Shown here: piece by piece, positions 45,637 through 53,639 of the stretch | How the letters are laid out: each line of letters opens with the position of its first letter | Position numbering within the stretch: position 1 is the first letter of the stretch | Assembly (NCBI RefSeq): GCF_002838065.1 | Contig: NZ_PIZU01000002.1 | Location: 62,001-126,000, forward strand | DNA: 64,000 bases | DNA from: Mycobacterium hubeiense | GTDB taxonomy: Bacteria; Actinomycetota; Actinomycetes; Mycobacteriales; Mycobacteriaceae | Direction of reading: 5' to 3' | Translations under genes and position numbers: made by a program | The notes under the pieces: model-generated | Seen by the model: the letters and a program-made list of their open reading frames with translations, nothing else | The model's database searches: none | Told to the model about the DNA's origin: nothing

Positions 45637-45675
45637 TTAGGGGACTCGCCGTTAGGGGGTTTGCGCCACTAGGGG
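45637..45675. promoter_or_regulatory. TTAGGGG array in the divergent IniB-like / Hsp70-like C promoter
   Basis: TTAGGGG at 45637-45643 and 45652-45658 and CTAGGGG at 45669-45675 (spacing 15 and 17 nt). It is about 110-147 bp upstream of the leftward IniB-like gene and 71-109 bp upstream of the rightward Hsp70-like C gene, so it could control both directions. Confidence 0.6.
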
Positions 45676-45745
45676 GATATCGGCGGTATGCGGGGGTTGA
45701 GCGGCTATCGTGAGGAACGGCCGAGACCGTGGGGGTGGTGTTGCA

Positions 45746-47542
45746 GTGACCGACTCACTGGGGTTGTCCATCGGGATGACCAATCTGGTGGCGGCCCGGA
45801 TCGGTCGCCCGCCGGTGATGCGTCGCGCCATCCTCACCGTCTTCACCGACCGCGCCCCCGAAGTGGGGGTGCCCGGCGAAAACCCGAACCTCACCGCGCC
45901 CGGCCTGGTGTTGAGCGGTTTCGTCGACCGCGTCGGCGATCCGGTGCCGCTGGTGGCGGCCGACGGCTCGTCGCATCGCGGCGAACACGTGCTGGTCGAG
46001 GCGCTCGACGCGATGGCACGCACCGTCGGCGGCGGCGCCCCGATCGCGATCGCGGTGCCGGCGCACTGGGGTCCCGGGCCACTCGGCGCGTTGCGCGGCG
46101 CCCTGCGCAACAAGCCCAGCCTCGCACCCGGCGGGGTGCCCGCCGCGCTCATCCCGGATTCGTTCGCCGCGCTCGCGGCGCTGCAGGCCGCCCCCGGACT
46201 GCCCGGCGACGGTGTCGTCGTGCTGTGCGACTTCGGCGGCAGCGGCACCAGCGTCACGCTCGCCGACGCCGGCGCGAACTTCGACGCCATCGGCCAGACC
46301 GTGCGCCTGCACGACTTCTCCGGCGACCAGATCGACCAACTGTTGCTCAACCACGTCCTCGGGGTGATCGCGGCAGGAGGCCATGCGGATCCTGCGAGCA
46401 CCGCCGCGGTGGGGTCGCTGGCGAAGCTGCGCGATGAGTGCCGTCAGGCCAAGGAGCGGTTGTCCGCCGAGACGGCGACCGTCATCCCCGTCGAACTGCC
46501 CGGCTTCAGTTCGGATATCCGCGTCACCCGCACCGAGCTGGAGAACCTCATCGCCGAGCCGTTGACGGGCGTGCTCAATGCGATCGAAGACACTTTGCAG
46601 CGCAACAACATTGCGCTCGCCGGCGTGACGGCGGTGGCCACCGTCGGCGGCGGCGCGGGCATCCCGATGATCACCCAGCGACTCTCGGCGCAGCTGCGGG
46701 CGCCGGTGGTGACGACCCCGCAGTCGCAGCTCAACGTGGCGGCGGGCGCGGCGCTGGTGGCCGACCGGGGGTTGGACGCCGATGCGCCCACCGGCATGGG
46801 GGCGGCCGCGGATGCGCCGACGGGGATCGCCGCGGCGGGCTGGGCGGCCGGTGCCGCGGGCCTCGCGGCGACGGAGTCGGCCGCCGACGGGGCGGCGTCC
46901 GCGACGTTCCGCGCGCTGGCCTGGTCGCAGGACGATTCGCCCGCGGGTGAGCCCGTGCCGTACACCGGCGAGGACTACACGTTCGACGCCGGCCCCACCG
47001 ACGCCCGTCCGCCCGTGGCGTTCGCCCACGAAGAAGAGGGCTATCCCGGTTATCCCCCCGAGCCGGAGCCGCTGCCCTGGTACAATCGCCCGCCGATTCT
47101 GTTCGGCGCGGCAGCCGTCGCCGCCCTGCTCGCGGTCGGCGGCCTCGCTTATACGTTGACCAGCAGCACCGGTGACTCGACTCCGGTCACCGAAACCAGC
47201 ACCACGTTGTCGGTGGGCCCGTCGCCCGCCGGCCCGCCGCCGGAGCCGATCACCACGGTGACCCAGGGCCCCGACGGACTGCAGACGACGACCGTGATCC
47301 AGCCACCGCCGCCACCACCGCGGACGACGACCACGACGACGTCGCCGACAACGACTACCACGAGTCCGACGACGACCACGACGACAACCACCACCACAAC
47401 GACCACGACGCGCACGACCACGACGACCACGCGGACGACCACGACGACGACGCCTTCGCCCGAACCCGAGCCCGAGCCAGAACCCGAACCCGAGCCGCAG
47501 CCAGAACCGCAGCCCGAGCCGGAGCCCGGAGCGGGAGCTTGA
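45746..47542 (+). CDS. Membrane-anchored Hsp70-like protein C
   Basis: 598 residues from the GTG at 45746 with GGGGGTGG upstream. Nucleotide-binding domain with [45 protein letters not shown] and [18 protein letters not shown]; Ala/Gly-rich insertion, then LAWSQDDSPAG and RPPVAFAHEEE motifs, a membrane helix (about 450-473) and an outer tail of poly-Thr blocks followed by [11 protein letters not shown]. It is 3 nt upstream of the IniR-type gene, so translated from the same message; a signalling partnership is an inference. Confidence 0.85.
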   Translation: MTDSLGLSIGMTNLVAARIGRPPVMRRAILTVFTDRAPEVGVPGENPNLTAPGLVLSGFVDRVGDPVPLVAADGSSHRGEHVLVEALDAMARTVGGGAPIAIAVPAHWGPGPLGALRGALRNKPSLAPGGVPAALIPDSFAALAALQAAPGLPGDGVVVLCDFGGSGTSVTLADAGANFDAIGQTVRLHDFSGDQIDQLLLNHVLGVIAAGGHADPASTAAVGSLAKLRDECRQAKERLSAETATVIPVELPGFSSDIRVTRTELENLIAEPLTGVLNAIEDTLQRNNIALAGVTAVATVGGGAGIPMITQRLSAQLRAPVVTTPQSQLNVAAGAALVADRGLDADAPTGMGAAADAPTGIAAAGWAAGAAGLAATESAADGAASATFRALAWSQDDSPAGEPVPYTGEDYTFDAGPTDARPPVAFAHEEEGYPGYPPEPEPLPWYNRPPILFGAAAVAALLAVGGLAYTLTSSTGDSTPVTETSTTLSVGPSPAGPPPEPITTVTQGPDGLQTTTVIQPPPPPPRTTTTTTSPTTTTTSPTTTTTTTTTTTTTTRTTTTTTRTTTTTTPSPEPEPEPEPEPEPQPEPQPEPEPGAGA

Positions 47543-47545
47543 CCG

Positions 47546-50062
47546 ATGGCCACGCCGGCGCCAGATCCGCAGACCGACATTCCGCCGGCCGCCCGCGAGG
47601 CCGTCGCCGCCCTGACCGCCGCGCCGGCGGAGCCGGTCAAGCTACTGGTCTGCGGCGGTATCGGCACCGGCAAGAGTTCGGTGCTCGCGACGATCCGCTC
47701 GGCACTGCGGGCCGCGGATTCGGCCGTCGTCACCCGGCCGCCGCGCGCCGGCGACCCACCTGACGCGGCGCTCGTCATCGACGACGCCCACCTGCTGGGC
47801 GACGCGGAACTCGACCAGATCGCCGAGCGGGTGGCCGATCCTGCGTCGACGGTCGTCGTCGCCTCCCTGCCGCTGGCCCACCACCCCGCGCTGCGCGCGC
47901 TGACCACCGCGATGGAGCGGGAGAACCCGGTGGTGTCGCTCGGTTCGTGGCCCGTGGCCGAGGTCAACCGCGCGGCGGCCGAGACGTTGGGCGAGCCGCC
48001 GTCCCCCGAGATCGTGCGGTCGCTGATGGTGGCGACGGCGGGGCTGCCGTTTCTGCTGCGCCCGGCGATCGCCGCGGCGAGGCCGAGCGACGACGAAGCG
48101 CCGGCGACGGCGATTGTTGCGGCCGCCAGGTACGCGCTGATCGAGCGGCTGCGCCGGTTGGACGAGCCGGTGCTCGACACACTGCTGCTGTCGTCGCTGA
48201 GCCCGGAGGTGGGGCCGGACGACGTCGCCGCCGCGCTGCGGGTCAGCGCTGAGGAAGCCCAGCGGCTGGTCGACCGGGCGCGTGCCAGCGGGCTGATCGA
48301 GCCGTCGCACAGCCATGCGTTCCTGCGTTCGGTACATCGTGCCGTCGCGCAGATCATCGGTACCGCACGCCACCACGACATTGAGATCTCGCTGCTCTGC
48401 TCTCAGGTTGAATTGTCAACGCTGTCAGCAGATCTCGCGTTGCGGATGGCCGAACACGGGCTGCGCGACGACCGGCTAGCGCAAGCGTTGGCCGACTTGG
48501 CGGCGAGCACCCGCGGGCAGCCGGCACGCGCGGCCCGGCTGTATCGCGCCGCCGCCGATGCCGGTGCGACGGCCTTGAGCGCGCGTCTCGCAGACGCGCT
48601 GGCCCTGACAGGTGACTGCGCGACGGCGGGGCGGCTGGCCGACGAGCTGCTCGGTTCGCAGGACGCCGCCGAACGCGCCGCGGCGGTGCGCATCGCGGCG
48701 AGCATCGCCGTGCATGACGGGCGCGCGGCCCAGGCCGCCGATCTGTTCCGGTGGCTCGGGCCGTATCCGGACGAATTCGTCAGTGCCGCAGCCGCCGTCG
48801 CGGCGGTCGCCACCGGCGATGTGGCCGCCGCCCGCGCCGCGTTGAGCGCGCAGAGTGCCGGGCCGCCGACGTCGACCGCGCGTGCCGCCCGCAGCCTGGC
48901 CGAGGGTCTGTTGTTGTCCCTCGACCAGCCCTTTCCTGTCGCGATCGCGAAGTTGGGTCAGGCGATCACCGTCGACCAGCAGTCACCCGGCGTCGCCCCC
49001 GACACTCCGGCGGCGCTGGTGACGCTGGCCGCGCTGCACGGCGGCGACGCGGTGCGGGCCCGCAGTGTGATCGGCCGCGCCGTCCGCGCCGGCGGTGACG
49101 ACGAAGTCTTTGTCGCACACCGGCATCGGCTGCTGTTGGGGTGGGTGCGGATGCAAGACGGGCAGCTGCCCGCCGCCACAGCGGACGTGGGGTCCGTCAG
49201 CGAGTCTTCCTTACACCGACGAGATGCATTGTGGGCAGCGGCATTACAGACCGCGATCGCGCGGCGCAGCGGCGACAGCGGAGGAGTGCAGAAGTACTGG
49301 TATGCGGCGATGGAGGTGCTCGCCGAATACTCGATGGATCTGTTCGCGCTGCTGCCCCTCGGTGAATTGTGGGTTGCCGCAGCGCGAATGCGTCAGGTCG
49401 ACCGGCTGCAGCACACGCTGGCCGAGGCGTTCGGATTGTTGGAGTCACTGGGCAATCCGGTGCTGTGGTCGGTGCCGCTGCACTGGGCGGGCGTGCACGC
49501 CGGCATCTTGGCCAATTCGCCGGAGGCGGTGGCCCCGCACGGTCAGGCGTTGACGGCCGCCGCCGCGCACAGTCCGTTCGCCAAGGCGCTGGCGACTGCG
49601 GGACGCACCTGGCTGCGGGTGTTGGCCAACCACATCGACACCGACGAGGTGACGGCGGCGGCGCGCTCGCTGGCGCAGTTCGGGCTCACGTGGGATGCCA
49701 CCCGGCTCGCGGGTCAGGCGGCGCTGCAAACGCCCGATGCCCGGGTGTCGGGGGCAATGCTGCAGCTGGCCCGCGACCTGAAGCAGACCGTTGCGGTCGA
49801 CGAGGCGCCGAGCGTCGAACCGGTGAGCGCGCCGCGCGCCGCGGCGCCATCGCGGCCGGCCTCATCGCGGCTGTCCGATCGCGAACGCGAGGTCGCCGAA
49901 CTGTTGCTACTCGGTATGCCCTACCGCGACATCGGCAGTCAGCTGTTCATCTCCGCGAAGACCGTCGAGCATCACGTCGCCCGCATCCGCCGTCGGCTCG
50001 GGGCGGAATCCCGTTCGGAAATGTTGTCAATGCTGCGCGCGATGCTCTCGCCGCAGGCGTAG
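47546..50062 (+). CDS. iniR: IniR-type LuxR/STAND ATPase regulator (Rv0339c-like)
   Basis: 838 residues. N-terminal P-loop GGIGTGKSS (37-45) and Walker B ALVIDDAHLL, a helical middle with TPR-like repeats (about 270-740), and a C-terminal LuxR/GerE helix-turn-helix (about 772-830, LSDREREVAELLLLGMPYRD, then AKTVEHHVARIRRRLG). Size and place next to the ini genes match Rv0339c (832 aa). The M. marinum/M. tuberculosis homolog IniR was reported as a trehalose-responsive regulator of the envelope-stress response including iniBAC. Here it is embedded among three Hsp70-like genes. Confidence 0.82.
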   Translation: MATPAPDPQTDIPPAAREAVAALTAAPAEPVKLLVCGGIGTGKSSVLATIRSALRAADSAVVTRPPRAGDPPDAALVIDDAHLLGDAELDQIAERVADPASTVVVASLPLAHHPALRALTTAMERENPVVSLGSWPVAEVNRAAAETLGEPPSPEIVRSLMVATAGLPFLLRPAIAAARPSDDEAPATAIVAAARYALIERLRRLDEPVLDTLLLSSLSPEVGPDDVAAALRVSAEEAQRLVDRARASGLIEPSHSHAFLRSVHRAVAQIIGTARHHDIEISLLCSQVELSTLSADLALRMAEHGLRDDRLAQALADLAASTRGQPARAARLYRAAADAGATALSARLADALALTGDCATAGRLADELLGSQDAAERAAAVRIAASIAVHDGRAAQAADLFRWLGPYPDEFVSAAAAVAAVATGDVAAARAALSAQSAGPPTSTARAARSLAEGLLLSLDQPFPVAIAKLGQAITVDQQSPGVAPDTPAALVTLAALHGGDAVRARSVIGRAVRAGGDDEVFVAHRHRLLLGWVRMQDGQLPAATADVGSVSESSLHRRDALWAAALQTAIARRSGDSGGVQKYWYAAMEVLAEYSMDLFALLPLGELWVAAARMRQVDRLQHTLAEAFGLLESLGNPVLWSVPLHWAGVHAGILANSPEAVAPHGQALTAAAAHSPFAKALATAGRTWLRVLANHIDTDEVTAAARSLAQFGLTWDATRLAGQAALQTPDARVSGAMLQLARDLKQTVAVDEAPSVEPVSAPRAAAPSRPASSRLSDREREVAELLLLGMPYRDIGSQLFISAKTVEHHVARIRRRLGAESRSEMLSMLRAMLSPQA

Positions 50063-50095
50063 CGTCACGCATACCCCAACCGGGCGGTTTCTCCC

Positions 50096-51784
50096 ATGAG
50101 TGACTCATTGGGCTTGTCGATAGGCGCAACGAATCTCGCGGCGGCGCGAGAGGGACACCCCGCGGTCATCCGCGCGTCGACGTTGACGCTGTTTTCGCAC
50201 CGCCCTCCGGAGGTGGGCCTCTGCGGCGGGGATTCCGGGATTTTGCTGACCGGTTTTGTCGACCGGGTCGGCGACCCGGTTCCGTTGGTCGCATCCGACC
50301 GATCCACCCACCGCGCGGAACGGCTGGTCGCCGTGGCGCTGGACGCGATGACGTATCTCGCGGGGGGCCCGGCGTCCACCGCTGCGACGACGTATCCGGC
50401 GCATTGGCGCCCGCAGATGGTCGGCGCGTTGCGTAGTGCGCTGGCGCACAAGCAGTTGGTGTCTGACGCTGTCGCTGGGTTGACTGCGCTGCAAGCTGAT
50501 CCGGGCCTGCCGTCCAATGGCGTCGTCGCGCTGTGCGACTTCGGCGGAACGGGCACCAGCATCACGTTGGCCGACGCCGCGGCGGGATTCACGCCCGTGG
50601 GCGAAACCGTCCGTTACGCAGAGTTTTCCGGTGATCAGATCGACCAGGCGATCCTCACCCATGTGATGTCGGGCATCGCCGACGCGTCCGACACCGATCC
50701 GTCGGGCACCGCGATGGTCGGTTCTCTGGCGCGTCTGCGGGCCGAGTGCCGGCTGGCCAAGGAACGGCTGTCGTCGCAGACTGCGACGCCGCTGGCCGCC
50801 GACGTGTCGGGGTTCCGCTCCGATATCCGTCTCACCCGTGGGGATCTCGAGAATCTGATGCGTGGGCCCCTTCTGGGCTTGGTCGAGGTGCTGCGGGAGA
50901 CGCTGCAGCGCAACGGGGTTCGGCCCGTTGCGGTGGCGACGATGGGCGGTGGAGCCGCCATACCGCTCGTCACCGAATTGCTGTCGGAGCATCTGCGGGT
51001 GCCGGTGGTCACCACGCCTGCGCCGGAGTTCACCGCCGCACGCGGCGCGGCGGTGGTGGCCGCGCGTGGGCAAATCGAAGAGACGGCAACCGCTTTCGCG
51101 CCCGCTGTGGGTTCCCCGGAGACCGCGCTGGCGTGGTCGGAAGAGCCTGTGACGGATGCCGACATCACCGAGCCATATGTCGACGACTATGCCGAGCCGA
51201 CGACGGATGCCCGCCCTGATGTGGTGTTCGCCCATGAGGAGGCCGTCGAAGAGGAGTCGGCGCCGTCTCGTCGTCCGCTCGTGCTCTTCAGCCTGGCGGC
51301 ATTGGCGGCGCTGCTGGCCGCAGGGGCGTTGATCTACACCTGGCGCACACCCGAAACAGCCACCACACCGGTCGAGACGTCCGCCCCGTTGGCGCCGCCG
51401 CCGGCCGTCGCTCCCCCGCCTGCCCCTGCACCTGCGCCGCCGGCGTACACCCCGCCGCCGCGTCAGCGGGTGGTGACGCAGGCGCCGGCACCCCGTCAAC
51501 GGCCCGCGGCACCCAAACCCGCGCCGGCGCCCGCACCTCCGGCCTCGCCGCCGCCCGCAGCGCCGCCGCCACCGCCTCCTGTGCAACAACCGCCGCCTGC
51601 ACCGCCGCCCGTGATCCCGACGACGGAGATTCCGATCATTCCGGGGCTGCCGCCGGTGACCGTGCCGGTGATCCCTGGGCTGCAGCCGCAACAGCCGGCG
51701 CAGGAGGAACAGCCTCAACAGGAGCAGCAACCACAGCAGCAACAGCAGCCGCAGGAGATCCCCCAACAGGAGGTCGGCCCCTAA
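50096..51784 (+). CDS. Membrane-anchored Hsp70-like protein D
   Basis: 562 residues, 33 bp after ini[39 protein letters not shown] and [19 protein letters not shown] mark the Hsp70-like nucleotide-binding domain. The linker has ALAWSEE and [10 protein letters not shown]; membrane helix about 394-416 ([20 protein letters not shown]). The outer tail is Pro/Ala-rich, then a Val/Ile/Pro block ([11 protein letters not shown]) and a Gln/Glu-rich end ([18 protein letters not shown]). Same operon as iniR. Confidence 0.85.
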   Translation: MSDSLGLSIGATNLAAAREGHPAVIRASTLTLFSHRPPEVGLCGGDSGILLTGFVDRVGDPVPLVASDRSTHRAERLVAVALDAMTYLAGGPASTAATTYPAHWRPQMVGALRSALAHKQLVSDAVAGLTALQADPGLPSNGVVALCDFGGTGTSITLADAAAGFTPVGETVRYAEFSGDQIDQAILTHVMSGIADASDTDPSGTAMVGSLARLRAECRLAKERLSSQTATPLAADVSGFRSDIRLTRGDLENLMRGPLLGLVEVLRETLQRNGVRPVAVATMGGGAAIPLVTELLSEHLRVPVVTTPAPEFTAARGAAVVAARGQIEETATAFAPAVGSPETALAWSEEPVTDADITEPYVDDYAEPTTDARPDVVFAHEEAVEEESAPSRRPLVLFSLAALAALLAAGALIYTWRTPETATTPVETSAPLAPPPAVAPPPAPAPAPPAYTPPPRQRVVTQAPAPRQRPAAPKPAPAPAPPASPPPAAPPPPPPVQQPPPAPPPVIPTTEIPIIPGLPPVTVPVIPGLQPQQPAQEEQPQQEQQPQQQQQPQEIPQQEVGP

Positions 51785-51864
51785 CGGGCGTTCCCCTAGC
51801 CGCTTGGATTTGCGGAGGGCTGCACACCGATTCGCGGCTTCGCCGTTGTTCTTACGGTCGATCC

Positions 51865-53433
51865 ATGTTGAATCTTGGCCTGTCAATCGGCGCAACCAAC
51901 TTCGCGGCAGTCCGCCCCGGACAGCGGCCGGTCGTCGCGCCCTCCGCGATGGGCGTGCTCACTGGTTTCGTCGAGCGAGTCGGCGACCCTGTTCCCTTGG
52001 TAGCGCCCGACGGCTCGACGCATCGGCCCGAGGTTTTGGTGGCCGCGGCGCTTGACGCCTTGGGTCCATGCGCCGCGGACGCCGCGGTGGCGGTGCCGGC
52101 GCATTGGCGGCCCGCGGACGTCGACGCGTTGCGCGCGGCCATGCCGGGGCGATTGCTGGTGTCCGACGCTGTTGCGGCCATGACTGCGCTGCAGGCAAAT
52201 CCGGGATTGCCGACGCACGGCGTCGTCGTGCTGTGCGATTTCGGTGGCAGCGGAACGAGTATCACCCTGGCCGACGCGGCGGATGGGTTCGCGCCGATCG
52301 GCCGGACCGTGCGCTTCAGCGAATTCTCCGGCGATGAGATCGACCAGGCGATCCTGGCGAGAGTCGTCGAGGCCAGCGGCACGGACCCGTTCGGCACGGC
52401 GATGGTCGGCTCGCTGGCGCGACTGCGCGATGAGTGCCGACAGGCCAAGGAGCGGCTGTCCGAGCAGACGGCGACGGCCATCGACACCATCCGGCTGACC
52501 CGTGCGGAACTCGAAGCGATGATCGATCAGGCGCTGGCCGGGTTCCTGCTGGCGTTGGATGAGACGTTCGCGCGCAACAACATTGCTTTTGGCAGCGTGT
52601 CGGCGGTAGCGACCGTCGGTGGCGGCGCCCGGATACCGCTGATCACGCAACGGCTTTCCGAGCATCTGCGCGCCCCGGTGGTGACGCCGATGTGTCCCCA
52701 GCTTGTCGCAGCCGACGGGGCGGCGTTGATCGCGCAGCGCAGCCGTGTCGTGGAGACGGCGACGGCAGTCGCGCCCAGCGTCGATTCCGTTGTCGGGACG
52801 ACGGCCATCGACACTCCTGCGCTGGCGTGGTCGGAAGTCGCCGACGAGCCGATGTTCGTCGAGGACGAGCCACGCCCGGAGCTGGTGTTTGAGGAGGCTT
52901 CATACGACGACGAAGAACAGCATCGCCGCGGCCCGTTGCTCATCTTCGGCATGGCGGCGGCGTCGGCGATGATCGCATTGGTCGCGTTCGTCTTCACCTT
53001 GTCGAGCCGTGACGCCGTCAGCCCGGTGGAGGCGGCGACGACTATTACGTCCGCACCAGCCCCTGCGGTGTCGGCGCCCACTCCAGCACCGGCGCCGGCA
53101 CCGCAGGTCACCACCGTCGTGCAACGCGTCGCGCCGGCGCCGCAGCGAGTTGCGCCCACGCCGCGGTATGTGGCGCCGGCGCCGCAACATGTGGAGCCCT
53201 CGCCTGAGCCGACGCCGCAGCCGTCGCCCGAGCCGCAGCCGCAGCCGGACCCGCAACCTGAGCCAGAGCCCCAACCGCAGCCAGATCCGCAACCGCAACC
53301 CGAGCCACAGCCTGAGCCCGAGCCGCAACCGGAACCGCAACCCGAGCCAGAGCCAGACCCGCAACCGCAGCCCGAGGCTGAGCCCGAGCCCGGCACTCCA
53401 CCGATCGATCCCGGCGACGGCACCGGCGGCTAA
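51865..53433 (+). CDS. Membrane-anchored Hsp70-like protein E
   Basis: 522 residues, 80 bp after gene D. The shortest paralog: [57 protein letters not shown]. The nucleotide-binding domain has a shorter early part ([20 protein letters not shown] comes by residue 50). Linker motifs [10 protein letters not shown] and RPELVFEE, membrane helix about 357-382, outer tail of [15 protein letters not shown] repeats ending GDGTGG. Last gene of the rightward operon, followed by a nested hairpin. Confidence 0.85.
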   Translation: MLNLGLSIGATNFAAVRPGQRPVVAPSAMGVLTGFVERVGDPVPLVAPDGSTHRPEVLVAAALDALGPCAADAAVAVPAHWRPADVDALRAAMPGRLLVSDAVAAMTALQANPGLPTHGVVVLCDFGGSGTSITLADAADGFAPIGRTVRFSEFSGDEIDQAILARVVEASGTDPFGTAMVGSLARLRDECRQAKERLSEQTATAIDTIRLTRAELEAMIDQALAGFLLALDETFARNNIAFGSVSAVATVGGGARIPLITQRLSEHLRAPVVTPMCPQLVAADGAALIAQRSRVVETATAVAPSVDSVVGTTAIDTPALAWSEVADEPMFVEDEPRPELVFEEASYDDEEQHRRGPLLIFGMAAASAMIALVAFVFTLSSRDAVSPVEAATTITSAPAPAVSAPTPAPAPAPQVTTVVQRVAPAPQRVAPTPRYVAPAPQHVEPSPEPTPQPSPEPQPQPDPQPEPEPQPQPDPQPQPEPQPEPEPQPEPQPEPEPDPQPQPEAEPEPGTPPIDPGDGTGG

Positions 53434-53447
53434 GCGACCCGTTGCAA

Positions 53448-53514
53448 CTAAGTAGAGGATTGAGGCCACTATGTGGCCCGAATCCTCCACCTAAGCGGCC
53501 GCCAATCTACTTAG
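53448..53514. terminator. Nested hairpin after the Hsp70-like E gene
   Basis: Three nested arms: CTAAGTAG (53448-53455)/CTACTTAG (53507-53514), GAGGATT (53455-53461)/AATCCTC (53481-53487) and GGCCAC (53464-53469)/GTGGCC (53473-53478). It ends the rightward operon before the etfD promoter. Confidence 0.7.
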
Positions 53515-53572
53515 GTGAGCCTTCGTAGCGGCGTTTCCCGCCGAGATGCAACTATGAGCAGGCATCAAGCAT

Positions 53573-53617
53573 AAGTTACCGACGGGTAACTTAGAATAAG
53601 TTACTGTTGAGTAACTT
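53573..53617. promoter_or_regulatory. Two tandem palindromic operators before etfD
   Basis: AAGTTAC-N6-GTAACTT occurs twice without mismatch: 53573-53579/53586-53592 and 53598-53604/53611-53617, with a 25-bp period. The second ends 22 bp before the start codon. This is the size and symmetry of a TetR-type site bound by two dimers. Confidence 0.75.
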
Positions 53618-53639
53618 ACCAATACCGGGAGGCCTGCGG

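Noticed and set aside
34166..53433. Hsp70-like genes as ordinary DnaK duplicates
   Set aside because: They lack the substrate-binding domain and the DLGGGTFD form of the phosphate-2 motif, and have a membrane helix instead.
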